19,613 nt of DNA from Methanomassiliicoccales archaeon. GTDB lineage: Archaea > Thermoplasmatota > Thermoplasmata > Methanomassiliicoccales > JACIVX01. The translations under genes and the position numbers were made by a program. Shown piece after piece: positions 12,833 through 19,613 of this stretch. The notes below the pieces were generated by a model. It was not told the DNA's origin. It made no database searches and worked only from the letters and a program-made list of their open reading frames with translations. The stretch covers positions 1 through 19,613 of the forward strand of contig JAJRAG010000108.1 of assembly GCA_028682925.1 (NCBI GenBank). Direction: 5' to 3'. Position 1 is the stretch's first letter. The number at the start of each line of letters is the position of its first letter.

Positions 12833-14094
12833 GGTACCTTCGCCCTATCGAAGCCTTCCGCCCCCATGGGTTTCGTCGCGTCTATTCCCATTTTCGAGGT
12901 CAGCCCATTAGAACTAGGATCCAGGGTTGAGCCGGCTGCATCGTCGATCACAATTAGACCTTTCTTGGCCTGGAATCTCGTTGCGACCGCCCATTCCACC
13001 TCTTGGTCATTGTATACGTCGATGTCATTGTCGACGATTGTCACTTTCTTCATCGAAGGATGACCTGTGAAGGCTGCCATAATCGCGTTCACTCCGTCGC
13101 CCTCTTTGTTTTTCTTTATGGACACGATTCCGTGCAACCAGCAGCAACCGCCTTCCGTCAACCTGACGTTGTGGACGTGTGGAACAACCTGATTGACCGT
13201 TCTGTATATCAGCGGCTCTCTTGGAAGACCCATCAACATGTAATGTTCGATGCTTCCTGGAAGCACTATGTGGAATATTGGATTGTCTACGCTGTAGATC
13301 GTGTCGATTTCCACTACTGGCTGCATTCTTTTCTTGTCATAGGTCCCGGTGATGTCCACGAATGGGCCCTCTTCCACCGTGTCCGGCGTTATTCTTCCTT
13401 CAAGCACGAACTCTGAATAGGCCGGTACGAGAATGCCGGATTTCGTGCTCGCGACGTGAACTGGATCGCCCAGCGTCGATTGTCTCAGTGAACTGGCGAT
13501 CTCCATCTCATCCTGGCCATATTCGAGAGAAGTCGCCGCAGCAAGTAAGATCGATGGACAAACGCCGATACAGAATGCAACAGGGAGATCCTTTCCTTCG
13601 GAGATGCTGGACTTGTACATCGTGTATAGGTGTCTTGGAACGAGGCGAATCGCGAACCTTCGATCATCTATCAACATCAATCGATGAAAGGAAAGGTTTC
13701 TCTTCCCTCCGAAGTCAGCCACCGCGACCGCAGCTGTGACGTATCTTCCGGCATCTCCAGGGAACAATTTCGGGATTGGGAGTTCTCTCAAATCGAAGCT
13801 CTTCTTGATATTGTCAAGGAACTGAGGTCTGGCAACCTCGATCGGTCGAGTGGGATGGGAGATTGCATGCAGCATCTTCTTGACGATCTCGTCCTTTCTT
13901 ATATGGAAATATGCGGCGATCCTTTCTCTGTCGCTCCAGAGATTTCCCACTGCCTCGTGACCGTCCAGGTTCATGAATCTGAAAGGGACCGAGGGATTCG
14001 AGGAGAGAATTCGTGTTGCCCCGTACTCCAACGGTACTTCGTAGTCTATCGTGGAGACGCCATTCATACTTGTGATGATGCTCCTCATGGACAT
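12829..14094 (-). CDS. UbiD-family decarboxylase, candidate anhydromevalonate phosphate decarboxylase
   Basis: A full-length UbiD-family protein of 421 residues, the length of archaeal members and shorter than most bacterial UbiD. UbiD enzymes use prenylated FMN for reversible decarboxylation. Family features: FHRLMLIDDRRFAIRLVPRH (136-155) with Arg residues at the cofactor site, IGVCPSILLAAATSL (176-190), SEFVLEG (227-233) with Glu228 and Glu232, expected members of the acid pair in the active site, EGPFVDITGTYDKKRMQPVVEI (242-263), and a C-terminal WAVATRFQ ... DDAAGSTLDPSS segment. Archaeal UbiD proteins of this size include the trans-anhydromevalonate 5-phosphate decarboxylase of the archaeal mevalonate pathway. 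I infer that role from length and lineage, not from a specific motif. The start is supported by a TATA box 26 bases upstream. The prenyltransferase UbiX is not seen here. Confidence 0.88.
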   Translation of the reverse strand: MSMRSIITSMNGVSTIDYEVPLEYGATRILSSNPSVPFRFMNLDGHEAVGNLWSDRERIAAYFHIRKDEIVKKMLHAISHPTRPIEVARPQFLDNIKKSFDLRELPIPKLFPGDAGRYVTAAVAVADFGGKRNLSFHRLMLIDDRRFAIRLVPRHLYTMYKSSISEGKDLPVAFCIGVCPSILLAAATSLEYGQDEMEIASSLRQSTLGDPVHVASTKSGILVPAYSEFVLEGRITPDTVEEGPFVDITGTYDKKRMQPVVEIDTIYSVDNPIFHIVLPGSIEHYMLMGLPREPLIYRTVNQVVPHVHNVRLTEGGCCWLHGIVSIKKNKEGDGVNAIMAAFTGHPSMKKVTIVDNDIDVYNDQEVEWAVATRFQAKKGLIVIDDAAGSTLDPSSNGLTSKMGIDATKPMGAEGFDRAKVP

Positions 14095-14115
14095 ACGAAT
14101 GTAATCACCAAGACG

Positions 14116-14125
14116 GATATATTAA
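14116..14125 (-). promoter_or_regulatory. TATA box of the UbiD-family gene
   Basis: On the minus strand this reads TTAATATATC, centred 26 bases before the ATG at 14094, with no Shine-Dalgarno site, so a leaderless message is expected. It forms half of a divergent promoter pair with gltX. Confidence 0.68.
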
Positions 14126-14189
14126 CCCTGCACAGATTGGTTGTGGAAAGTTGAGAAGCATTTGATACGGGCTCTGGTCAAGACGAAAG

Positions 14190-14199
14190 CTAATATAAC
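14190..14199 (+). promoter_or_regulatory. TATA box of gltX
   Basis: CTAATATAAC is centred 26 bases before the ATG at 14221. AAGG (14200-14203) lies too far upstream for a ribosome site and would fall outside a transcript starting at the ATG, so the gene is probably leaderless. Confidence 0.68.
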
Positions 14200-14220
14200 A
14201 AGGTAAGCGATTGGCATGCA

Positions 14221-15912
14221 ATGTCCAATGAGAGCATCGAAGACAACATCAGGAAATACGCTCTCCAGAACGCCTTTCTATATGGGGGGAAAGCGAATCC
14301 CAAGGCTGTCGTAGGCAAAGTGCTGGCAGAACATCCCGAGATGAGGTCCAGGGCCAGAGAAATCAATCTCATGACCGAGGACATCGTCAATCGGGTCAAT
14401 GGTATTCCTGAAGAGGACCAGCGGAAAATGCTCGAGAACATCGATGCATCCCTTCTGAGAAGAAACAAGATCGAACGGATCCATTTGCTTCCTGACTTAC
14501 CGGAGGCGATAGATGGGAAGGTGGTCATGCGGTTTGCCCCTGGACCATCTGGCCCATTGCATATAGGACATACTAGAGTGGCAATCCTGAACGACGAATA
14601 TGTAAAAAGATACCACGGCGAGTTCATAAACAGAATCGAAGACACGAACCCGGAGAAAATCGACCCGGATGCATATCATACAATTCCAGAAGATCTTTCC
14701 TGGTTAGGCGTGGAGGTTCAGAAGACAGTAATTCAGACGGATCGTCTCCAGACCTACTATGACGTAGCCCGAGAATTGCTCGACGGAGGTCATGCGTATG
14801 TATGTAAGTGTCCGGTCGACGACTGGAGGAGACTGAAGGAGGAAGGTCGAGCTTGCCCGCATCGTGATAGACCCGAGGAGGGACAGCTCGACGATTTCGA
14901 CCGAATGCTGTCAGGTGACTACTCTGAAGGAGAGGCTGTGCTCGTAGTGAAAACTGATCTCGCGCATCCGAATCCCGCCATCAGGGATTTCATCGGTTTG
15001 AGGATCGTGACATCAATTCCGCATCCGAGGACTGGATCGAGATACAGCGTCTACCCGATGATGAACTTCAGCGTGGCGGTCGATGACCATTTCCTTGGTC
15101 TGACACACGTACTAAGGGGAAAAGACCACCTAAACAATACTCTCAGGCAGGCGTACATTTTTGACTATTTCGGTTGGACAAAGCCCTGGTACCACCACTA
15201 TGGCCTTATCACGATACCAGAGACAATACTCAAAACTTCCATCGTTGGAAAAGGCATCAAGAATGGCGAGTACTCTGGCTGGGATGACGTCCGATTGGGC
15301 ACGGTTAGAGCCATTAGAAGGAGAGGCATTACTCCAGAGGCTATTCGAGAATACTGGGTAGACGTCGGGATGAAGGAGGTTGACATTCAGTTTTCATGGG
15401 ACACTCTGTATGCCTTCAACAAGAGACAGATAGATCCTGAAGCTGACAGGTATTTTTTCGTTTGGAATCCAGTTTTCGTCGAGATATTCGGGACGAACGA
15501 GCTGAGATCATATGCCCCATTGCATCCGGACCATCCTGCGAGAGGTATCAGGAACCTTACGCTCGTTGGTAATCCTATAAGAATCATGATGAATCAGGAT
15601 GATCTTGATTCGTTCAAGGAGAGGGGTAAGATCAGACTGAAGGACATGTGCAACCTCGAATTGGAGAATGGGAAAGCATCGTTCATAGGAAATGACCTAT
15701 CGATATTGAAGGAGAAGGTCCGAATAGTTCATTGGGTGCCAGAGTGCTCCAGGAAGGCTGTCGTGATGATGCCTGATGGCGAGAAGAAGGAAGGATATGT
15801 CGAACCCATCCCAGATTCAGAGATTGGTAGGATAGTTCAGTTCGAGAGATTCGGTTTCGTGAGGATCGAGGAAACGCAGCCGATCCTCAAAGCAGTCTTC
15901 ACTCAGAACTGA
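14221..15912 (+). CDS. gltX: Glutamyl-tRNA synthetase, archaeal type
   Basis: This class I synthetase attaches glutamate to tRNA(Glu) and, in archaea lacking GlnRS, normally handles tRNA(Glu) only, with GatDE making Gln-tRNA. The 563 residues include the N-terminal helical extension of archaeal and eukaryotic GluRS (1-100), the catalytic start RFAPGPSGPLHIGHTR (104-119) with the HIGH motif at 114-117, FINRIEDTNPEKID, and the archaeal DHFLGLTHVLRGKDHL segment. The KMSKS-equivalent region is LKTSI (337-341), followed by GEYSGWDDVRLGTVRAIRRRGI, as in the archaeal/eukaryotic GluRS-GlnRS branch. The C-terminal half is beta-barrel like (anticodon binding), ending in GFVRIEETQP. Start supported by its TATA box. 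Divergent from the UbiD-family gene, convergent with the radical SAM gene. Confidence 0.96.
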   Translation: MSNESIEDNIRKYALQNAFLYGGKANPKAVVGKVLAEHPEMRSRAREINLMTEDIVNRVNGIPEEDQRKMLENIDASLLRRNKIERIHLLPDLPEAIDGKVVMRFAPGPSGPLHIGHTRVAILNDEYVKRYHGEFINRIEDTNPEKIDPDAYHTIPEDLSWLGVEVQKTVIQTDRLQTYYDVARELLDGGHAYVCKCPVDDWRRLKEEGRACPHRDRPEEGQLDDFDRMLSGDYSEGEAVLVVKTDLAHPNPAIRDFIGLRIVTSIPHPRTGSRYSVYPMMNFSVAVDDHFLGLTHVLRGKDHLNNTLRQAYIFDYFGWTKPWYHHYGLITIPETILKTSIVGKGIKNGEYSGWDDVRLGTVRAIRRRGITPEAIREYWVDVGMKEVDIQFSWDTLYAFNKRQIDPEADRYFFVWNPVFVEIFGTNELRSYAPLHPDHPARGIRNLTLVGNPIRIMMNQDDLDSFKERGKIRLKDMCNLELENGKASFIGNDLSILKEKVRIVHWVPECSRKAVVMMPDGEKKEGYVEPIPDSEIGRIVQFERFGFVRIEETQPILKAVFTQN

Positions 15913-15975
15913 CGATTCTTCGAAGAAAGCTATCAAACGTTCATCTTGGAATTCGACTATGAGCGAAGCCCGCCC

Positions 15976-17016
15976 TCAGATGTCCCTGAACGGGACTATG
16001 TCGCAACATGTGCACATATGACACATCGTTCTGAACGAGAGAGGACTAATGCCATAGAGTTCGAATATTTCCTTCTGCCCCTCTGCCAGACGGATCATAC
16101 GATCAGGTGTCACGGGTTCAAGGTGACCGAGGGAATTCTCCAGGTCACTGACGTTCAGATCATTGAGCTTCAATGGTCTGAGAGTTGTGACGCATCCAAT
16201 CTTTGCCATGTAACTTACACCCTCAAGCACATTCTCATCGGTCTCACCCAGGCCGACAATGATGTTTGTGCAGACTTTGCCTCGGCCAAAGACCTGGACC
16301 GCATATCTTATCGCCTTTAGTATCCAGCGGAAATCCTGCTTTCCGCAGACTTTCTTGAATGTTCCTTCATCGTAGGTCTCGATGTTGATCTTGATTTCAT
16401 CAGCCCCTGCTGCCTTGAGACGGTCAATGTCATCGAAGCATTCGACGTAGGGTTCGACGCCGATGGGGATGTCAGGATCCAACTGCTCTCTGACTCTACA
16501 GATCACGTATGCCAGTCTTTTCACGGTCTCTGAGGGCGAGTCGACAACAGCGCTCGTGAACGCCACTGCCTTGAAATCGTCCCTCTTAGATGCATTCAAC
16601 ACCATGCTAACTACTTTGTCCAGATCGAGGTTCTTCGTAATTCTCTTGTCCAACTTCCGTGATGCGCAGAACTTGCAGTCATAGATGCACTCTGTATCAA
16701 GGTTGAAGAACGCTTGCTCGGGTGAATGGAATATGGTCGGCCTTATCTCGACTACAGGAATGAATGGGTGGCCATTTCTGAGAAGCTCATAGCCTCCATG
16801 TTTCTGGACGAGTTCGAACTCCCCTTCCTTCCTTGATATTGCCTTCTTGACTCTCATGCCCCTGAACGTCAGGACGATCGAGACTGACCCCGCTCCGGGT
16901 CCAGCAGTAGACCGACTTGGATGGAAAGGAAGAACCATGTCGCCCGGTATCCTGACCGGTCCACCCGTGATGAGAATCGCTTTCTTGATGGCTAGGTCCT
17001 TCAAATCCGTCTCCAT
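15976..17016 (-). CDS. Radical SAM protein, biotin-synthase-related (COG2516-like)
   Basis: A 346-residue radical SAM enzyme of unknown product. After an N-terminal domain of about 95 residues with VRIPGDMVLPFHPSRSTAGPGAG (21-43), the radical SAM barrel begins at HSPEQAFFNL and has the canonical C-x3-C-x2-C cluster motif Cys110, Cys114, Cys117. Later segments include IGVEPYVE, GADEIKINIETYDE and TNIIVGLGETDENV, as in BioB/LipA-like enzymes. The C-terminus holds a second cysteine cluster, CHMCTCC (332-338), which could bind an auxiliary Fe-S cluster. I think it belongs with archaeal biotin-synthase-related proteins; a role as one half of a split lipoyl synthase is possible but unproven. The ATG overlaps the end of cysS by 16 bases, with GAGGG 6 bases upstream, so it is the last gene of the cysteine operon. 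No lipoate or biotin genes are adjacent. Confidence 0.8.
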   Translation of the reverse strand: METDLKDLAIKKAILITGGPVRIPGDMVLPFHPSRSTAGPGAGSVSIVLTFRGMRVKKAISRKEGEFELVQKHGGYELLRNGHPFIPVVEIRPTIFHSPEQAFFNLDTECIYDCKFCASRKLDKRITKNLDLDKVVSMVLNASKRDDFKAVAFTSAVVDSPSETVKRLAYVICRVREQLDPDIPIGVEPYVECFDDIDRLKAAGADEIKINIETYDEGTFKKVCGKQDFRWILKAIRYAVQVFGRGKVCTNIIVGLGETDENVLEGVSYMAKIGCVTTLRPLKLNDLNVSDLENSLGHLEPVTPDRMIRLAEGQKEIFELYGISPLSFRTMCHMCTCCDIVPFRDI

Positions 17017-18398
17017 TTCGTGCCCTCAGTTGTGTCCTCCAATTCGATGCCCCTCTGGAGGAGCTTATTCCTAATATCGTCCGCAAGATCGAAGAGTCTT
17101 CGATTCCTCAATTCCTGTCTCAATTCCATCAGAACCTGGATTATCTCAGAGGAAACGTCTTGTCGCTCCTGCTTTCCTGGCAGAATTCCAAGGACTTGAT
17201 CTGTCTCTTCAAGGAAGTCGACTATATTCTTTGCGCCCTTTGGACTCAGACCCCCATCCGTCAATAGTCGATTTGTCTCCCTGACCAGATCGAAGATATC
17301 AGATATTGCAGCTCTTGAGTTGAAATCGTCATCCATGGACGAGAAGAAATTCTGTCTAGCTTTCTCGACTAGTTCGAGAGCGTCATCGTCGCCCCGGGCC
17401 GATTCCATCGATTTCTTCAATGCATCGTAGGTGTTGTGAAGTCTCCTCAAGCTTGCCGCCGCTTCTTCAACCGCGATCTCACTGAAATTGAGAGGACCAC
17501 GATAGTGGGTGTTCAGAATGAAGAATCGGAGGTCTTCCTTTGTGAATTCACTCAGTATCTGTCTCACGGTGAAGAAGTTCTTGAGCGATTTTGACATCTT
17601 CTCTTCCTGAATCTGCAGCATGCCGTTATGAATCCAGTAGTTGGCGAGGGGCTTGTGCGTGACTGACCATGATTGAAGAATCTCATTCTCGTGATGAGGG
17701 AAGATGAGATCGTTGCCCCCACCATGAATATCGACCGTGTCGCCAAGCAGGTTCATGCACATGGCAGAGCATTCTATGTGCCATCCTGGTCGTCCTTGTC
17801 CCCATGGGCTTGGCCATGATATCTCGCCAGGCTTTGCTGCTTTCCACAACGCGAAGTCCATTGGGTTCCGTTTGTTCTCGTCCACGCTGATTCTAGCACC
17901 CGCGAGGAGCTCCTCTATTTTCATGCCTGACAGTCTACCATATTCACTGACCTTGTCCATGCTGAAATACACGCTTCCATCCTCGGTCGCATAAGCGTAA
18001 CCAGCAGCTTCGATTCTCTTGACCATGTCCACTATTTGCGGAATGAATTCGCTCGCTTTCGGGTACATGTCCGCTCTCCTGACACCGAGCATCTCGATCT
18101 CGTTGAAATAGCGGTCGATATATGTCTTCGAAAGGTCGAGGGCAGGAACACCTAGCTCTCTACTGCGATTGATGATCTTGTCATCCACATCGGTGAAATT
18201 CGTGACATGAGTGACGCCATATCCCTTGTATCTGAGGTACCGGACGATCATGTCGAAGACGACAATATGCCTGGCATGGCCCATATGTATGTCATCATAC
18301 ACGGTCACACCGCAGACATACATCTTGATCTTCATATCATCAATCGGTTTGAACTCCTCTTTTTTTTTCGTCAGGGTGTTGTGGATTTGAAGAACCAT
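17001..18398 (-). CDS. cysS: Cysteinyl-tRNA synthetase
   Basis: CysRS charges tRNA(Cys) with cysteine. The 465-residue protein has all class I signatures: HMGHAR (38-43) as HIGH, EEKMSKS (265-271), and the zinc ligands that give cysteine specificity, Cys29 (YVCGVTVYD), Cys210 (HIECSAM), His235 and Glu239 (HGGGNDLIFPHHENE). The C-terminal helical domain (about 315-465) is complete. Codons 11-13 are nine A's in a row (18360-18368), a possible slippage site. GAGG lies 7 bases before the ATG, and an A/T-rich ATAACC about 27 bases upstream could add an internal promoter. It lies 31 bases after cysE and overlaps the radical SAM gene. Presence of cysS together with cysK and cysE implies free cysteine is made and then loaded directly, rather than by the SepRS/SepCysS tRNA route. 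Confidence 0.97.
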   Translation of the reverse strand: MVLQIHNTLTKKKEEFKPIDDMKIKMYVCGVTVYDDIHMGHARHIVVFDMIVRYLRYKGYGVTHVTNFTDVDDKIINRSRELGVPALDLSKTYIDRYFNEIEMLGVRRADMYPKASEFIPQIVDMVKRIEAAGYAYATEDGSVYFSMDKVSEYGRLSGMKIEELLAGARISVDENKRNPMDFALWKAAKPGEISWPSPWGQGRPGWHIECSAMCMNLLGDTVDIHGGGNDLIFPHHENEILQSWSVTHKPLANYWIHNGMLQIQEEKMSKSLKNFFTVRQILSEFTKEDLRFFILNTHYRGPLNFSEIAVEEAAASLRRLHNTYDALKKSMESARGDDDALELVEKARQNFFSSMDDDFNSRAAISDIFDLVRETNRLLTDGGLSPKGAKNIVDFLEETDQVLGILPGKQERQDVSSEIIQVLMELRQELRNRRLFDLADDIRNKLLQRGIELEDTTEGTKWRRI

Positions 18399-18429
18399 GT
18401 GACGGCCTCAATTACCAATGATAGACGGG

Positions 18430-19074
18430 TTATTTTTCCCTTTTCACAAGTTTCTCGATATCAGCGATGCGGTTCTCAAGCTCAGCAATGTTGTTGAACA
18501 CATTCACGAAAGCATCAACAAGCGGATCTGGAAGGAGATCGTGTCTGAAGTCAATCTTCATCTCGCCGCTGGTCTTGACAACCTTGCCAGGAACTCCGAC
18601 TACAGTTGAGTTTGGCGGGACATCTTTAACGACGACAGATCCCGCGCCAATCTTCACATTGTCTCCAACATGAATGTTTCCTAGTATTGTCGCGTTTGCT
18701 CCAACTACCACGCTATTGCCGAGGGTCGGGTGACGTTTGCCTTTGTGCGTACTCACACCCCCCAGAGTGACACCTTGGAAAATGCATACGTTGTCTCCGA
18801 TCTCAGAAGTCTCGCCGATGACCACGCCGGTCGCATGATCTATGAAGAAACCCTTTCCAACCTTTGCCCCAGGATGTATGTCAGCTCCTGTCAGTAGTCT
18901 CGCGAAGTAATTCACACCTCTTGCCAGCAGGAATTGATTCTTCAGATACAAACGATGAGAAATCCGGTGAAGGATTATCGCATGGAGCCCTGGACTGAAT
19001 AACAGAGCCTCTCTGAAGGATTTGGGTGCTGGATCCCGTTCCAGAACGGTGTAGACTTCGTCCTTCCAGCTCAT
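18430..19074 (-). CDS. cysE: Serine O-acetyltransferase
   Basis: CysE transfers acetyl from acetyl-CoA to serine, giving O-acetylserine for CysK. The 214-residue protein has the short N-terminal helical domain (1-60), then a left-handed beta-helix of hexapeptide repeats (about 64-165): TGADIHPGAKVGKGFFIDHATGVV onward, with the likely catalytic Asp65 and His80, GETSEIGDN, the loop GGVSTHKGKRHPTLGN (105-120), and VPGKVVK. It ends in a short heptad-like helix (about 189-214) instead of the usual C-terminal peptide that inserts into CysK; there is no terminal Ile, so the classical CysE-CysK complex is less likely. The start has GGAG 10 bases upstream, inside the end of cysK, and the cysK stop is 7 bases away, so the pair is cotranscribed and feeds one pathway. 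Confidence 0.95.
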   Translation of the reverse strand: MSWKDEVYTVLERDPAPKSFREALLFSPGLHAIILHRISHRLYLKNQFLLARGVNYFARLLTGADIHPGAKVGKGFFIDHATGVVIGETSEIGDNVCIFQGVTLGGVSTHKGKRHPTLGNSVVVGANATILGNIHVGDNVKIGAGSVVVKDVPPNSTVVGVPGKVVKTSGEMKIDFRHDLLPDPLVDAFVNVFNNIAELENRIADIEKLVKREK

Positions 19075-19081
19075 GGAAATG

Positions 19082-19613
19082 CTACTCCAAGAACAAGTCT
19101 GTACTCAAATACCTTTCTCCGCTGTCTGGAAGTAGGACGACGACCTTCTTGCCATTTCCTAGCTCTCTTCCGATTTCCAGCCCCGCATGTAGAGCCGCTC
19201 CAGACGATATTCCAGCGAGGATGCCCTCCTTGGCTGCGAGCTCTCTTGAGACCCGCTTAGCTTCATCGTCCGTGACTCTGACTATCCGATCGACGACGGA
19301 CATATCCATTATTTTCGGAACGAATCCGGCACCTATCCCCTGGATGCCATGTCGACCAGCCTTTCCTCCGGAAAGAACGGGAGAAGATGCCGGCTCAACG
19401 GCAATTATCATGACTCTAGGAGCCTCGTATCTGAGTACCTTTCCCACCCCTGTTATCGTACCTCCCGTCCCGACACCAGCGACAAAGGCGTCGAGATCGG
19501 GGAGGTCCGCAAGGACCTCTTTCGCCGTCGTCATCATGTGCATTCTCGGATTCGCCATGTTCTCAAACTGATTGGGCATGAACATTTTGTCATTGCCTCG
19601 GCAGATTTCGATG
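19082..19613 (-). CDS. cysK: Cysteine synthase (O-acetylserine sulfhydrylase), partial at the window edge
   Basis: This is the 3' part of a PLP-dependent cysteine synthase that makes cysteine from O-acetylserine and sulfide. The frame is open to the window edge, so the N-terminal portion, including the Schiff-base lysine and substrate loop, lies outside. Visible: QFENMANPRMHMMTTAKEV, the phosphate-binding glycine loop AGVGTGGTITGVG, the VEPASSPVLSGG segment, HGIQGIGAGFVP, and the C-terminal LLPDSGERYLST with the conserved Ser near the pyridine nitrogen of PLP, which supports a genuine CysK rather than a distant fold-type II enzyme. The ATGs inside the visible part are internal methionines, not starts. 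It is the first visible gene of the minus-strand cysK-cysE-cysS-radical SAM operon. Cystathionine beta-synthase-like or CysM variants cannot be fully excluded without the N-terminus. Confidence 0.93.
   Translation of the reverse strand, partial: IEICRGNDKMFMPNQFENMANPRMHMMTTAKEVLADLPDLDAFVAGVGTGGTITGVGKVLRYEAPRVMIIAVEPASSPVLSGGKAGRHGIQGIGAGFVPKIMDMSVVDRIVRVTDDEAKRVSRELAAKEGILAGISSGAALHAGLEIGRELGNGKKVVVLLPDSGERYLSTDLFLE

Noticed and set aside
15229..15243. Apparent loss of the KMSKS lysine in glutamyl-tRNA synthetase (LKTSI)
   Set aside because: Archaeal GluRS sequences vary at this site, and the following GEYSGWDDVRLG block is normal, so no defect is inferred.
15916..15927. 12-base palindrome TTCTTCGAAGAA between gltX and the radical SAM gene
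   Set aside because: It could be a weak bidirectional terminator, but it forms only a short stem and no T-run follows; not enough to call.

Overview
The window reads as chromosomal DNA of an archaeon. The clearest archaeal markers are an MptD-type (DUF372) dihydroneopterin aldolase, Trm1, an archaeal-type glutamyl-tRNA synthetase, an ADP-forming acyl-CoA synthetase subunit, a THEP1-type NTPase and a UbiD-like enzyme of archaeal length. The promoters agree: TATA-like boxes (ATATAA, TTATAG, TTTATTTA and similar) sit about 26-29 bases before a start codon with no Shine-Dalgarno site, so many messages are probably leaderless. Other starts, including TTG and internal operon genes, have good GAGG/GGAG sites. 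A euryarchaeal lineage near the Thermoplasmata or methanogens is my guess; nothing here fixes the phylum. All three stop codons are used. I saw no tRNA, rRNA, CRISPR array, transposase or integrase.

Left part (1-3380): an accessory-looking set of single genes. These are a RusA-family Holliday junction resolvase, a very cysteine-rich DUF3795-like protein, a lone Lrp/AsnC ligand-binding domain, an uncharacterised protein with a probable PD-(D/E)XK-like core, and a LysE-family exporter. Between the DUF3795-like gene and the Lrp domain lies about 440 bases with no confident gene but with a TATA box, a dyad and short repeats.

Middle (3381-9244): quinolinate synthase NadA (NAD synthesis) and an aldo/keto reductase on the minus strand, then a plus-strand energy block. 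korD-korA-korB are tightly coupled, korC follows after an unusual 270-base gap, and then comes the beta (ATP-grasp) subunit of an ADP-forming acyl-CoA synthetase. Together these would oxidise a 2-oxoacid to an acyl-CoA with reduction of ferredoxin, then make ATP from the acyl-CoA. The synthetase alpha subunit is not in the window.

Central-right (9245-15912): mptD (pterin cofactor synthesis), a THEP1 NTPase coupled to trm1 by a GTGA overlap, leaderless purA, then a UbiD-family decarboxylase convergent with purA (their stop codons share TTAA). That gene is divergent from gltX, and both promoters are visible in the 126-base gap. The UbiD-like protein is a candidate for the decarboxylase of the archaeal mevalonate pathway.

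Right end (15976-19613), minus strand: a compact operon read right to left, cysK (cut by the window edge), cysE, cysS, and a biotin-synthase-related radical SAM gene that overlaps the end of cysS. It makes cysteine from O-acetylserine, charges it onto tRNA, and adds a radical SAM enzyme of unknown product with a second cysteine cluster at its C-terminus. That gene, the variant nuclease-like protein and the odd ferredoxin subunit KorD are the parts most worth a second look; no single clearly new multi-gene system could be demonstrated.
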